DNA of 51,369 nucleotides. Source: Nitrospirota bacterium (GTDB taxonomy: Bacteria > Nitrospirota > Thermodesulfovibrionia > Thermodesulfovibrionales > UBA6898). Under the pieces are notes generated by a model. It ran no database searches, was not told the DNA's origin, and worked only from the letters and a program-made list of their open reading frames with translations. This document shows positions 8,321 through 16,801 of the stretch, one piece after another (position 1 is the stretch's first letter; every line of letters starts with the position of its first letter). The stretch covers positions 1-51,369 of the forward strand of contig SCQH01000034.1 in NCBI GenBank assembly GCA_004321925.1, in the 5' to 3' direction. A program made the translations under genes and the position numbers.

Positions 8321-9976
8321 ATGATGATAGCCATGTCGGGGAAAATACTCATTTTAATTATCTCTCTCATGCTGCAGCTTTTGCCGGTTGCCGAAACCGT
8401 GTGGGCCGATGGGTTTTACATTCCCGACCGTGCATACAGAAAACTTCCTGAAATCCCCACGCAACGCGCCATTCTCAGCTATAAAGACGGAATTGAGACG
8501 TTAATTATCGAATCGGCGTTGAGCGCCGAAGGTCAGAGTTTTGGCTGGATAGTTCCTCTGCCTGCCGAGCCGATCGACATCAAGCAGGCACCTACTGAAC
8601 TTCTCAATGTCTTTTCAACCAATACGGAACCGGAAATTATTCATACGGATATGAAAAGACCTTTCTTTTTTGTCTTGTTAGTAACATTGTTTTTTGTGGT
8701 GCATATGTTTTTTTCTGTCAGACTCTTTTATTTGGTTGTCATATCAATATTAATCAGTGTTTTTGCTATTCCGTATTCTCTGGGCCTCGGGACCAGAGGG
8801 GCAGCAGGCACAAGTCAAAATGCAACTCGTATAGAAAAAGTAGACGTCAGAAAACATGTTGATGTCGGGAGTTATGAAGTATCAATCTTGAAAGCCTCAC
8901 GTGTTGACGACCTGAATGAATGGCTGAAAAATAATGCATTTGCAATACTACCACCCAAGGGGGTTTCAATCGTCGAAGACTACATTAAGAAAAAATGGGT
9001 CTTTGCTGTGGCAAGGCTCAAGCGGCAAAGCGGGGGCTTGAGCATACCGCATCCTTTGTTTGTTAGGTTTCCTGTAGGAAGGCCGGTTTATCCAATGCGC
9101 TTGACCTCACTATCAGGAGGCGATGTTTTCCTCCGGCTTTTTGTTGTGGGGCATCGAACAGCGTCGCTACGAGAAGGCCTGACCGACAGGCGCGGCGTCA
9201 GACTGAAACCCGAGTTCGCGGATAGCTATCGCCTTCTTGATCGCAATAAAGTGCGCAGTATTTACGATGTGTTTAGCGGCAAGTTATTTCCTGGCGTTCT
9301 CTCCCATCCAGATGCAAAAGATATTCTCTGGCCTGATTGTTTTGTATCTTCATTTGCCGCTACCGTGTCACCAAAGAATATGACAGAAGACTACGTCATT
9401 GAATTGTCGGATTATGCCATGTATCGGCAAAAATTTTACAGTTCACAGGGAGCTATCGCCAAAGTCTTTCCATATCTTTTTATTATCTGGCTTGCAGCTT
9501 TAAGTGTTTCATCCCTGCTTATAACAAAAAAGGGGAAGATGTTCGTTTTTTCGCGTTTAATGGTGCCTGCTTTATGTATCTGCATCATAGGGATGTGGTT
9601 GGCTTGTCTCTATCTCCCTGTTGTTAATAGTACCACTGTCAGCGGTGATCTGCCTTCACATGATAGGCGCTTCCCCTATCAAATAGGAGTAGCGCTTGAC
9701 CAGTATAAGAAAGATACGGGGCATTATCCCACGACGACGCAGGGCCTCAACGCGCTGATTGAAAACCCAAGCATAAATGGCTGGAGTGGCCCTTATCTCA
9801 AAGATGCAAATTTGAGAGATCCCTGGAATAAGCCATATCATTACGAATCCCCTCGCCGTCACGTCGGGCGGTTCTATAATTCTCGATACTATAAGGACTA
9901 TGATCTTTATTCTTACGGTGAAGATAATGCGCCGGGGGGATTAGGGCCGAGTGCTGATATTCACCGTCGGCAATGA
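8321..9976 (+). CDS. DUF2330-like membrane protein fused to a GspG-type pseudopilin domain
   Basis: A 551-residue protein of composite build. After a signal peptide ending near VWA comes DGFYIPDRAYRKLPEIPTQRA with downstream FGWIVPLPAEP, a pattern of DUF2330-type periplasmic proteins. Two hydrophobic helices interrupt it (about residues 112-157), then more of the DUF2330-like part, then two further helices (about 385-435). The last 105 residues match the globular half of the major pseudopilin GspG: LDQYKKDTGHYPTTTQGL, GPYLK, DPWNKPYHY and DYDLYSYGED, including the acidic calcium-site region. The usual prepilin N-terminus is absent, so it cannot be processed as a pilin. An alternative ATG at 8333 fits the signal peptide equally well. 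Base composition is low in GC: 18 of 60 bases at 8641-8700. Function unknown. Confidence 0.75.
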   Translation: MMIAMSGKILILIISLMLQLLPVAETVWADGFYIPDRAYRKLPEIPTQRAILSYKDGIETLIIESALSAEGQSFGWIVPLPAEPIDIKQAPTELLNVFSTNTEPEIIHTDMKRPFFFVLLVTLFFVVHMFFSVRLFYLVVISILISVFAIPYSLGLGTRGAAGTSQNATRIEKVDVRKHVDVGSYEVSILKASRVDDLNEWLKNNAFAILPPKGVSIVEDYIKKKWVFAVARLKRQSGGLSIPHPLFVRFPVGRPVYPMRLTSLSGGDVFLRLFVVGHRTASLREGLTDRRGVRLKPEFADSYRLLDRNKVRSIYDVFSGKLFPGVLSHPDAKDILWPDCFVSSFAATVSPKNMTEDYVIELSDYAMYRQKFYSSQGAIAKVFPYLFIIWLAALSVSSLLITKKGKMFVFSRLMVPALCICIIGMWLACLYLPVVNSTTVSGDLPSHDRRFPYQIGVALDQYKKDTGHYPTTTQGLNALIENPSINGWSGPYLKDANLRDPWNKPYHYESPRRHVGRFYNSRYYKDYDLYSYGEDNAPGGLGPSADIHRRQ

Positions 9977-10033
9977 TGTGCCTGAGAACGTCAAAAGAAA
10001 CTTCATAGCAAATATCATATTTTCACTTTTTCA

Positions 10034-10062
10034 TTGACATCAGTCCCGGGGAGAGCTATAAA
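10034..10062 (+). promoter_or_regulatory. Consensus sigma70 promoter with a long leader
   Basis: TTGACA (10034-10039), 17-base spacer, TATAAA (10057-10062). The nearest supported gene starts at 10234, leaving a leader of about 165 bases. I see no known riboswitch in it; it contains a 57-codon open frame from 10092 whose coding nature is doubtful. Confidence 0.75.
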
Positions 10063-10233
10063 ATAATTGTGTTGTTGCAGGGCAGGGGATTATGAGGGAG
10101 GGACTTCATGCTGTTCCATGTATCACCCGGGGTGCCTTCTGTTATCGATCACAGAGGAATGTACCGGGGACAAAGAATAATGCCGGGGGTCCTTTTAAAG
10201 CAGTAACGGAACTATGGGGAGGGTCGGCTGCAG

Positions 10234-10665
10234 ATGATGCATGTACAAAGGCATTTACAGAATGACCAATTAGGGGAAGTATTCAAGGTCTTTGTTTTAG
10301 TGGCACGATGCGTCTGCATCCTCTATGGGATCACTATTGTCACCCTCGGCATGTTCTTCCTTCTCCTCGGCGGTTTTGACTCAGGGAGCTGGTTCAAATT
10401 TGTTGCCGGCGCCTGCGCGTTGGCTGTGGGTCTTATCCCCATGACAAAGGCCGGCCGGAAAAGCGAAGGGTCGGGCATTATTATTGTGCTGGCCCTGACC
10501 GGTTTGGGATTTCAGGGGTTGGACGTTATACACTATTACCTGTTCCACAGCAATCCGGGAAATTATTACGGCTGGCAGATCCAGCTTCCGGTCATTGCCG
10601 CGCTCGCTTTTATGGCAGTCCGCGGCTACACAACGCTTCCCGAGAGCACCGAAACTGCGGGCTGA
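10234..10665 (+). CDS. Small membrane protein of unknown function
   Basis: A 143-residue protein with about four hydrophobic segments (around residues 20-45, 52-70, 82-100 and 115-132) and short polar loops, including an aromatic loop HYYLFHSNPGNYYGW. I do not recognise the family. GGGGAGGG lies 12-15 bases before the ATG; ATG at 10237 is an alternative. It is monocistronic, driven by the promoter at 10034-10062, and ends 11 bases from the convergent lipoprotein gene. Confidence 0.6.
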   Translation: MMHVQRHLQNDQLGEVFKVFVLVARCVCILYGITIVTLGMFFLLLGGFDSGSWFKFVAGACALAVGLIPMTKAGRKSEGSGIIIVLALTGLGFQGLDVIHYYLFHSNPGNYYGWQIQLPVIAALAFMAVRGYTTLPESTETAG

Positions 10666-10676
10666 TAAAATTCTGC

Positions 10677-11066
10677 CTACTTTGTCCTGATATATTTTCG
10701 GTAGGCGGTCATGAAATCGTTGATAACAGATTCGCCGTTCTGGCTCGACTTTGCTACCAGGTCCATTTTAAGACCGGCCTCATCCCTGACGATCCGTATC
10801 TCCATGTTCGTATATTCAGAATAGCCATAGCCGCGAGACAGGAAAAAGGTCCCTTTCTCCCTGTTCTCCGTGGTGATACTGTATCCCAGGTCCTTCGCAG
10901 CAACAGTTACCTTCGAAAAGGCGGTGTCATAATCTGCCGTGTCGAGCTGAAAGGTCTTTGCTGCGGAGCTCCGCAACAGGGCCACATTGCTTGCGCATGC
11001 CGCCAGTGACAACATGACGAGCAAGGCGGTCAACACTACCATGATATTGATTCCGGGTCTCTTCAT
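10677..11066 (-). CDS. Small lipoprotein of unknown function
   Basis: A 129-residue protein with a lipoprotein signal and lipobox LAAC (LSLAACAS) near residue 24. The mature part is a short alpha/beta domain: DTAFSKVTVAAKDLGYSI, then ENREKGTFFLSRG and a strand-rich MEIRIVRDEAGLKMDLVAKS, ending in a helix. The pattern resembles small periplasmic lipoproteins that carry one ferredoxin-like domain, but I cannot name the family. The ATG follows AAGGAGAGC. It is convergent with the membrane protein gene. Confidence 0.65.
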   Translation of the reverse strand: MKRPGINIMVVLTALLVMLSLAACASNVALLRSSAAKTFQLDTADYDTAFSKVTVAAKDLGYSITTENREKGTFFLSRGYGYSEYTNMEIRIVRDEAGLKMDLVAKSSQNGESVINDFMTAYRKYIRTK

Positions 11067-11121
11067 ATCTGCTCTCCTTTTTTCGTGATCTGTGGAAGGT
11101 CAGGTTTGAACTGAATCGTTT

Positions 11122-11904
11122 CTAAAAATGTCGCTGCTGGACCCTTTCTATGGCAACGGCCCTGCCGGTCTCCTCGTTGATCTCGACCACCACGCCGCAG
11201 AGTATCGCTTCCCCGGGGGCTGTTTCGAACTTTGCCGGCATGCTGGTGAGGAACCTCTGGATGATCTGGGCCACGTCCATCCCGATCACGGAGTTCGCCG
11301 GGCCGGTCATGCCGGCATCGGTGATATAGGCGGTCCCCTTTTCGAGTATCTTTTCGTCAGCTGTCTGGACATGCGTATGCGTGCCGATCACGGCGCTGAC
11401 CCTGCCGTCGAGATAGTACCCGAGGGCTATCTTTTCCGAGGTGGCCTCGGCATGCATGTCGACGATGATGATGTTCGTCTCCTGTGAGATCCTCTCGATC
11501 TCCGGGATGATCGTCCTGAAGGGGCAGTCCATGCCCATCATATAGACCCGTCCGGAGATATTGATCACGCCGACCTTGACCCCTCCGGCCGTATTCAGGA
11601 TGATGCTCCCGAAGCCGGGCACCCCGGGGGGATAGTTGATCGGCCGGATCACGCGGTTGTCCTTCGAGATGTAATGGATGAAATCCTTCTTGTCCCAGAC
11701 ATGATTGCCGGTGGTAATGACATGGACCCCCATGCGGAAGAGCTCGGCCACCAGCGGTTCGGTCAGACCGAAGCCGCCGGCAATGTTCTCGGCATTGGCG
11801 ATGACCAGATCGGTCCTGTATGTGTCCGTAAGCCCGGGCAGCAATGCCCTGACGACATTCCTGCCCGTCTTACCGACTATGTCACCGATAAAAAGGATCT
11901 TCAT
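11122..11904 (-). CDS. ymdB: YmdB-type metallophosphoesterase
   Basis: A 260-residue member of the YmdB (TIGR00282-type) metallophosphoesterase family, known in Firmicutes as a 2',3'-cyclic nucleotide phosphodiesterase affecting RNA turnover and biofilm choice. Metal-binding motifs are intact: FIGDIVGK at the N-terminus, NAENIAGG, TTGNHVWD, DMHAEATSEK and GTHTHVQTAD. Length is normal. It begins 3 bases after the stop of rny in the same direction; the rny-ymdB pair is a known conserved arrangement, so both likely work on RNA decay. Confidence 0.95.
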   Translation of the reverse strand: MKILFIGDIVGKTGRNVVRALLPGLTDTYRTDLVIANAENIAGGFGLTEPLVAELFRMGVHVITTGNHVWDKKDFIHYISKDNRVIRPINYPPGVPGFGSIILNTAGGVKVGVINISGRVYMMGMDCPFRTIIPEIERISQETNIIIVDMHAEATSEKIALGYYLDGRVSAVIGTHTHVQTADEKILEKGTAYITDAGMTGPANSVIGMDVAQIIQRFLTSMPAKFETAPGEAILCGVVVEINEETGRAVAIERVQQRHF

Positions 11905-11907
11905 CAG

Positions 11908-13470
11908 TTACTTGGCGTACTCGACATACCGGGATTCCCGGATGACCGTCACCTTGATCTGGCCGGGATACGACATCTCGGCCTCGATCTTCTTCGACAG
12001 GTCCCGGGCGATCAGGGACGACATTTCGTCGTTGACCTCCTCGGGCTTGACGATGATCCTGATCTCCCTGCCTGCCTGTATCGCGTAGCACTTCTCGACG
12101 CCCTTGAAGGAGAGGGCCATCTTTTCGAGGTTCTCAAGGCGTTTGAGATAGTGCTCGATGCTCTCACGTCTGACGCCTGGACGTGCTGCCGAAAGGGCGT
12201 CTCCGGCGGCGACCAGCGCTGCCTCGACCGTGATCGGGTCCCCTTCGCCGTGGTGCACCATGATCGCATTGACGACCTTGTTGTTCTCGCCGAACTTCTT
12301 TGCGAGGTTCGCGCCGATCTCCTGGTGCGTGCCCTCGATCTCATGGTCCACGGCCTTCCCGATGTCATGGAGCAGGCCGGCCCGCTTGGCGAGCTTCGGG
12401 TCGACGCCCAGCTCGCTTGCCATCATCCCGGCGAAGTACGCGACCTCGCGCGAATGCTGCAGCACGTTCTGGCCGTATGAGGTCCTGTATTTAAGCCTGC
12501 CGAGGATCTTTATCAGTTCAGGGTGGATGCCGGAGAGGCCGAGGTCGAAGACCGATTTTTCGCCTTCCTCCCTGATATTGATGTCGACCTCCTTCTTCAC
12601 CTTCTCGACGATCTCCTCGATCCGGGTGGGGTGGATCCTGCCGTCGGTGATCAGCCGTTCCAGGGAAAGCCGGGCCACCTCGCGCCTCACCGGGTCGAAC
12701 CCTGAGAGCGTTACCATTTCGGGTGTGTCATCGACGATCAGGTCAACGCCGGTGGCGGCCTCGAGGGCCCTGATGTTCCTTCCCTCCCTGCCGATGATCC
12801 TGCCTTTCATCTCGTCGTTCGGCAGGCTGACCGCCGTGACCGTGGCGTCCGCAACGTAATCGCTCGCATAGCGCTGGATCGCGGAACCGATCACCTCTTT
12901 GGCCTTCTTCTCGGCCGTTTCCTTGGCCTCGTCCTCTACCCTTTTTATGATCTTGGCTACTTCAAAACGCGCCTCTTCTTCGGTGCGCCTGAGCAGTTCC
13001 TGCTTCGCCTCCTCAGCCGTGATGCCGGAGATCCTTTCGAGGACCTCGGCCTGCTCCCTGATGAGCTGTGCATAACGCGCTTCCTTCTCCTGCAGGCCCT
13101 TTTCCTTTGCCGAGTTCTCCTTTTCCTTCCGGGAAAGTTCGTGGTCCCGCTTGTCGATCTGGTCAAACTTCCGCTCGATCGATTCCTCTTTCTGCCTGAG
13201 CCTTTTTTCGAGGTGGTTCAGTTCGGAACGCCTCTCCCTGAGCTCCTTCTCGGCATCGGTCTTTGCCTGGTAGATGATGTCCTTTGCCTCGAGCGCCGCT
13301 TCCTTGCGGAGTGAGTCGGCCTCTTTGAGAGCCCCTTCAGTGATCTTTTTCTTTTCGGTTTCAATAGTACTTTTCTGGCTTTTTAATGCGCTCTTATAAA
13401 CAAGACTTAAGATAAGGCCGGTGATGACACCGGCAGCAACAGCAATCAGTACGTATGTCATATCAAACAT
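11908..13470 (-). CDS. rny: Ribonuclease Y
   Basis: A 520-residue endoribonuclease that initiates mRNA decay at the membrane. It has one N-terminal membrane helix ([19 protein letters not shown]), a long coiled coil of E/K/R-rich repeats (about residues 30-200), a KH domain with [15 protein letters not shown], and an HD domain with [10 protein letters not shown] as the metal-binding catalytic motif. AGGAGGT lies 9 bases before the ATG at 13470. The start lies inside the end of rarA (8-base overlap), and ymdB follows at once. Confidence 0.97.
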   Translation of the reverse strand: MFDMTYVLIAVAAGVITGLILSLVYKSALKSQKSTIETEKKKITEGALKEADSLRKEAALEAKDIIYQAKTDAEKELRERRSELNHLEKRLRQKEESIERKFDQIDKRDHELSRKEKENSAKEKGLQEKEARYAQLIREQAEVLERISGITAEEAKQELLRRTEEEARFEVAKIIKRVEDEAKETAEKKAKEVIGSAIQRYASDYVADATVTAVSLPNDEMKGRIIGREGRNIRALEAATGVDLIVDDTPEMVTLSGFDPVRREVARLSLERLITDGRIHPTRIEEIVEKVKKEVDINIREEGEKSVFDLGLSGIHPELIKILGRLKYRTSYGQNVLQHSREVAYFAGMMASELGVDPKLAKRAGLLHDIGKAVDHEIEGTHQEIGANLAKKFGENNKVVNAIMVHHGEGDPITVEAALVAAGDALSAARPGVRRESIEHYLKRLENLEKMALSFKGVEKCYAIQAGREIRIIVKPEEVNDEMSSLIARDLSKKIEAEMSYPGQIKVTVIRESRYVEYAK

Positions 13471-14740
13471 CTGTTGTGGACCTCCTTTTGTGCAGTCTTG
13501 ATTTTATTATCCGTTCGTATCCTTCTGAGGAAGGGGTGTAAAACGACTTGGGGGTGTTCAGATACTCCTGTTTTACATAGTGATGTTCGAAGTCGTGCGG
13601 GTACTGATATCCGGCGCCTGCCCCGAGCCTTTTTGCTCCTGAATAATGCGCGTCCCTGAGATGCGGGGGCACCTGCTGGAGCGGCTCGGTCCTGATCGCC
13701 CCGAGCGCGTTGTCGATCGCCGCATACGCGGCATTGCTCTTCGGGGCTGCAGCGACATAGAGCGCGGCCTGAGAGAGGGGGATGCGGCCTTCGGGCATGC
13801 CGATCCGCTCGACGGCCATCATTGCCGAGGTGGCAAGCGTAAGCGCCTGGGGGTCGGCATTGCCGACGTCCTCCGACGCGCAGATGACGATCCTCCGTGC
13901 AATGAACAGGGGGTCTTCACCGGATTCGATCATGCGGGCCAGCCAGTAGACCGTTGCATCCGGGTCAGAGCCCCGCATGCTCTTGATGAAGGCGGATATG
14001 GTGTCATAATGGTCGTCCTCATCGTAGTACAGGGACTTGTTCTGCAGGACGTCCTTGATGTGTGCAAGGGTGATCGCATATTTTCCTGAGGCGCTGTCCT
14101 GTGAGGACAGAAAGGCGAGTTCGAGGGTGTTGAGGGCCTTCCGCGCGTCGCCTTCACTGATCGCCGCGATAAAGTCGGCCGCCTCGTCATCCAGGGCCAC
14201 GGCATATTCACCCAGGCCCCGCTTCTCCTGAAGCGCCCTGCGGATGATCGCCTTAAGGCCCTCAGGCGGGATCTTCTGGAACTGAAAGATGAGGGACCGT
14301 GACGAAAGTGCCGGGACGAGGGCAAAGAAGGGGTTTTGTGTGGATGCCCCGATCAGGATCAGTTCGCCTTTTTCGATGTGGGGGAGGAGGGCGTCCTGCT
14401 GGATCTTGTTGAACCGGTGGATCTCATCGATGAAGAGGATGGTCTTTTCGCCCCTGATCGACGAGACAGCATCCCGGATGTCCTTGATGCCGGCGGTCAC
14501 CGCATTTATCGATATGAAATCCGCCCGGGTCTTCCGGGCAATGATATGCGCCAGCGCGGTCTTGCCGGTCCCCGGGGGGCCATAGAAGATGACAGAGACC
14601 ATCTTGTCCTCTTCTATGAGGCGTCTCAGCGGTTTGTGCTGTCCGAGCAGATGCTCCTGGCCGAGGAAATCAGAGAAGTCCTCCGGCTGCATGCGCCAGG
14701 CGAGCGGTGGTGTCCCTTTTTGAACCCTGAATAATTCCAA
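13463..14740 (-). CDS. rarA: Replication-associated recombination protein A (RarA/MgsA), AAA+ ATPase
   Basis: A 425-residue clamp-loader-like AAA+ ATPase acting at stalled replication forks. Motifs: the conserved [18 protein letters not shown] start region, Walker [11 protein letters not shown], Walker [10 protein letters not shown], sensor 1 [10 protein letters not shown], and the C-terminal tetramerisation domain with [13 protein letters not shown]. The start is a TTG at 14740, chosen because relatives have about 17 residues before the RM.P motif; an ATG at 14692 would begin exactly at that motif. No clear ribosome site is seen for either. The gene lies just downstream of the 6S RNA candidate on the same strand. 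Confidence 0.94.
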   Translation of the reverse strand: MELFRVQKGTPPLAWRMQPEDFSDFLGQEHLLGQHKPLRRLIEEDKMVSVIFYGPPGTGKTALAHIIARKTRADFISINAVTAGIKDIRDAVSSIRGEKTILFIDEIHRFNKIQQDALLPHIEKGELILIGASTQNPFFALVPALSSRSLIFQFQKIPPEGLKAIIRRALQEKRGLGEYAVALDDEAADFIAAISEGDARKALNTLELAFLSSQDSASGKYAITLAHIKDVLQNKSLYYDEDDHYDTISAFIKSMRGSDPDATVYWLARMIESGEDPLFIARRIVICASEDVGNADPQALTLATSAMMAVERIGMPEGRIPLSQAALYVAAAPKSNAAYAAIDNALGAIRTEPLQQVPPHLRDAHYSGAKRLGAGAGYQYPHDFEHHYVKQEYLNTPKSFYTPSSEGYERIIKSRLHKRRSTTDV

Positions 14741-14759
14741 TCAATAGTCCCGGGCCGGA

Positions 14760-15104
14760 CTATGGTCTTTGTGCGGCTTTTGGAAAGGAGAAAACTCGAA
14801 AATTATGAACAGGGTCTTTATATGAATCTATAAAAAGGGCTGCAACGACAGACCTGAATGCACAATGTTCTTCGAACATGATAATTTTCTTTTCCAAAAG
14901 GGCGGGGACCATAGAGACCAGCTTCAAAAAAAATGTTATTAATGAGTTCCCGCCCTGTCGTGTACATGAAAAATCAGATCCGCCTATTTTGATATAGGTG
15001 GGTGCCATAATGCTGCCTTCAGGCTTTTGCCAAAAAGGCAACATGCACACCAGCAGCATACACTGGCTCCCGAAAGATCTAATTTGCCGGATCAACTTTT
15101 TCAT
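14760..15104 (-). CDS. Doubtful 114-codon ORF overlapping the 6S RNA candidate
   Basis: An open frame of 114 codons with an AGGTGAT ribosome-like site before its ATG. I do not recognise the product and see no domain. Its start region and first 50 codons coincide with a well-paired RNA structure (14949-15123), and both the ATG and the ribosome-like site would be buried in the closing stem. I think it is more likely a chance ORF than a gene. Confidence 0.15.
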   Translation of the reverse strand: MKKLIRQIRSFGSQCMLLVCMLPFWQKPEGSIMAPTYIKIGGSDFSCTRQGGNSLITFFLKLVSMVPALLEKKIIMFEEHCAFRSVVAALFIDSYKDPVHNFRVFSFPKAAQRP

Positions 15105-15149
15105 ATATCACCTACAGGGCAGGTAATGAACCTATGACCTGTACTCACT
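14927..15149 (-). ncRNA. ssrS: Candidate 6S RNA
   Basis: The minus-strand RNA can form the three-part 6S architecture. The closing stem pairs 15123-15114 with 14958-14949 (10 pairs, one G-U), 15111-15109 with 14962-14960, 15104-15097 with 14973-14966 (8 pairs) and 15093-15088 with 14982-14977 (6 pairs). A large central bubble follows (15087-15052 on the 5' side) with a small 5-bp hairpin on the 3' side (14998-14983). The terminal stem-loop runs 15051-15001 with a 9-bp helix and an inner GGC-AAAA-GCC loop. The closed part is about 175 nt, the usual 6S size. An extended -10 promoter precedes it (15156-15185) and a U8 tract follows at 14933-14926. 6S RNA binds RNA polymerase and mimics an open promoter. 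Identification rests on hand folding only. Confidence 0.65.
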
Positions 15150-15155
15150 ATATTA

Positions 15156-15185
15156 TTTATACCAGAAGTCCGCAGGTTTGGGCAA
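15156..15185 (-). promoter_or_regulatory. Promoter of the 6S RNA candidate
   Basis: On the minus strand TTGCCC (15185-15180), an 18-base spacer ending in TGG (extended -10), and TATAAA (15161-15156). Predicted start near 15149. Confidence 0.55.
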
Positions 15186-15351
15186 GAGAAAAATCTTTAT
15201 CTCCAGGAGGTTTTAGCTTGTATTGAAAGCAATTATTTAATAAACTAATAAGATATGTCGGGATAAGAACAATTCCAGGACCGGAAGGGCCGGGCGGTAT
15301 ACGATTTCTTAGCAAAATCATAGAGCGTCCTCAGGACGCGGGAGGTATGCA

Positions 15352-15570
15352 ATGTTTGGGTTGGGAATGCCGGAGCTAATAATTATCCTTGTTATCATTA
15401 TGGTCCTTTTCGGGGCGAGCAGGCTGCCGGAGATGGGCAAGGGCATCGGACAGGCCATCAAGAATTTCAAAAAGGCGACATCAGAACCTGATGAGATCGA
15501 TGTAACTCCCAAAAAAGGGGTGACCGGCGAGGAGCCCAAGGGAGACGCCGAAAAACCCAAAGGTGAATAG
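15352..15570 (+). CDS. tatA: TatA/E-family twin-arginine translocase subunit
   Basis: A 72-residue protein of the Tat export pathway, which moves folded proteins across the inner membrane. It has the family plan: a very short N-terminus (FGLGMPEL), one membrane helix ([13 protein letters not shown]), the hinge/amphipathic helix [19 protein letters not shown], and a charged, Lys/Glu-rich tail. GGGAGG lies 7 bases before the ATG. tatB and tatC are not in this window. The gene overlaps alr by 8 bases. Confidence 0.93.
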   Translation: MFGLGMPELIIILVIIMVLFGASRLPEMGKGIGQAIKNFKKATSEPDEIDVTPKKGVTGEEPKGDAEKPKGE

Positions 15571-16660
15571 AGGTCCCTCAGCCGAGATAGACCTCAGTGC
15601 CCTTCATCATAACCTCGGAATCCTCCGGAACCTCACTCAAGACAGATCCGTTATCGCCGTTGTCAAGGCCGATGCTTATGGACACGGGGCTGTTGAGGTG
15701 TCGCGGAGGCTGCTGGAAGAAGGGGTATCAACACTTGCCGTAGCATTTACCGGCGAGGCGCGGCAGCTCAGAGAGGCCGGCATCACTGCTCCCATGCTGG
15801 TGCTCTTCGACCATGACGACAGGGACAGCTTTTTTGACCTCGGCCTTACCCCCGTTATCCATGACCTTCATACCGCTGAAGAGTTTTCCCGCGCAGCGCA
15901 GAAAAAAGGGAAGGTCCTCCCGGTTCACCTGAAGATAGACACGGGCATGGGCAGACTGGGTTTTGGCCCTGATCGGGCGCTGACCGAGGCTGTCAGGATC
16001 GCTGTCCTGCCGGGGCTCTCGCTCGAAGGGCTGATGAGCCATTTTTCCGAGGCGGACCTCTCGGACAGGTCGTATGTCAGGCAGCAGGTAGCGGCGTTCA
16101 GCAGCGTCCGGCAGGGCATCGCGGAGAGGCTGAGAAGACCGCTTGTCTGTCACATGGCAAATAGCGCCGCCTCCCTGTCCCTGCTGGAGGCTGTCTTTGA
16201 TGCGGTGAGGCCCGGCCTTCTGTTATACGGGTATTCTCCGTTCGAGGAACAATTCGGGCTGAAACCGCTTATGAGCCTCAAGGCCAGGATACTTGCCGTC
16301 AGGGATCTGCCGGCCGGTTCGCCGGTGAGTTACGGCAGGACCTTTATCTGCAAAAGACCAAGCAGGATCGCGGTCATAGCCACAGGGTATGCCGACGGCT
16401 ACAGCAGGCTGTTTTCGAACAATGCCGATGTCCTGGTGCGGGGGACGCGCGTGCCGGTGGCCGGCCGCGTCTGCATGGACCTGACGATGGCCGATGTTAC
16501 CTGTGTTGACGGGGTTGCCGAGGGCGACGAGGTGGTCCTTCTCGGGAGACAGGGTGATGAGGTGATCAGCGCCCGGGAACTGGCCTCACGGATCGGCACG
16601 ATCCCGTATGAGGTCCTGACGTCGCTCGGCAGCAGGGCCCGGAGGACATATCTGAATTGA
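15563..16660 (+). CDS. alr: Alanine racemase
   Basis: A 365-residue PLP enzyme interconverting L- and D-alanine for peptidoglycan. The PLP lysine lies in [11 protein letters not shown] (about residue 35), and the second catalytic tyrosine in VSYGRTF. Other family blocks are [29 protein letters not shown] and RVCMDLTM. The start is a GTG at 15563 inside the 3' end of tatA, preceded by AAAGG; this gives the normal N-terminus leading into [12 protein letters not shown]. Confidence 0.96.
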   Translation: MNRGPSAEIDLSALHHNLGILRNLTQDRSVIAVVKADAYGHGAVEVSRRLLEEGVSTLAVAFTGEARQLREAGITAPMLVLFDHDDRDSFFDLGLTPVIHDLHTAEEFSRAAQKKGKVLPVHLKIDTGMGRLGFGPDRALTEAVRIAVLPGLSLEGLMSHFSEADLSDRSYVRQQVAAFSSVRQGIAERLRRPLVCHMANSAASLSLLEAVFDAVRPGLLLYGYSPFEEQFGLKPLMSLKARILAVRDLPAGSPVSYGRTFICKRPSRIAVIATGYADGYSRLFSNNADVLVRGTRVPVAGRVCMDLTMADVTCVDGVAEGDEVVLLGRQGDEVISARELASRIGTIPYEVLTSLGSRARRTYLN

Positions 16661-16691
16661 TACACATGATCGAACAACTGGGGAGGTGCTC

Positions 16692-16784
16692 ATGCGTTTC
16701 TCTGAGGAGTCCGGGAGGATCGTCCTGCTGCTCTTTGCAACCGACGGTGGCAGCGGTTCGGTCAAGAGTGTTATCGTAAAATAA
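16692..16784 (+). CDS. Possible 30-residue small protein before gspE
   Basis: A short open frame with a strong ribosome site (GGGGAGGTGCTC before the ATG) encoding 30 residues with a hydrophobic centre (RIVLLLFATDGG). It ends 17 bases before gspE. It could be a real small protein, a coupling leader for gspE, or the remnant of a lost gene. No homology is apparent. Confidence 0.3.
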   Translation: MRFSEESGRIVLLLFATDGGSGSVKSVIVK

Positions 16785-16801
16785 ATATCGGACGGCAGGA
16801 G

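Noticed and set aside
10092-10265. 57-codon frame in the leader of the 10234 gene
   Set aside because: It has a GAT-rich, weak ribosome context, no recognisable features, and runs into the next gene in another frame; mentioned only as a possible leader peptide.
11674-12480. 268-codon plus-strand frame over ymdB/rny
   Set aside because: Opposite to two well-identified genes, no ribosome site, no recognisable domain.
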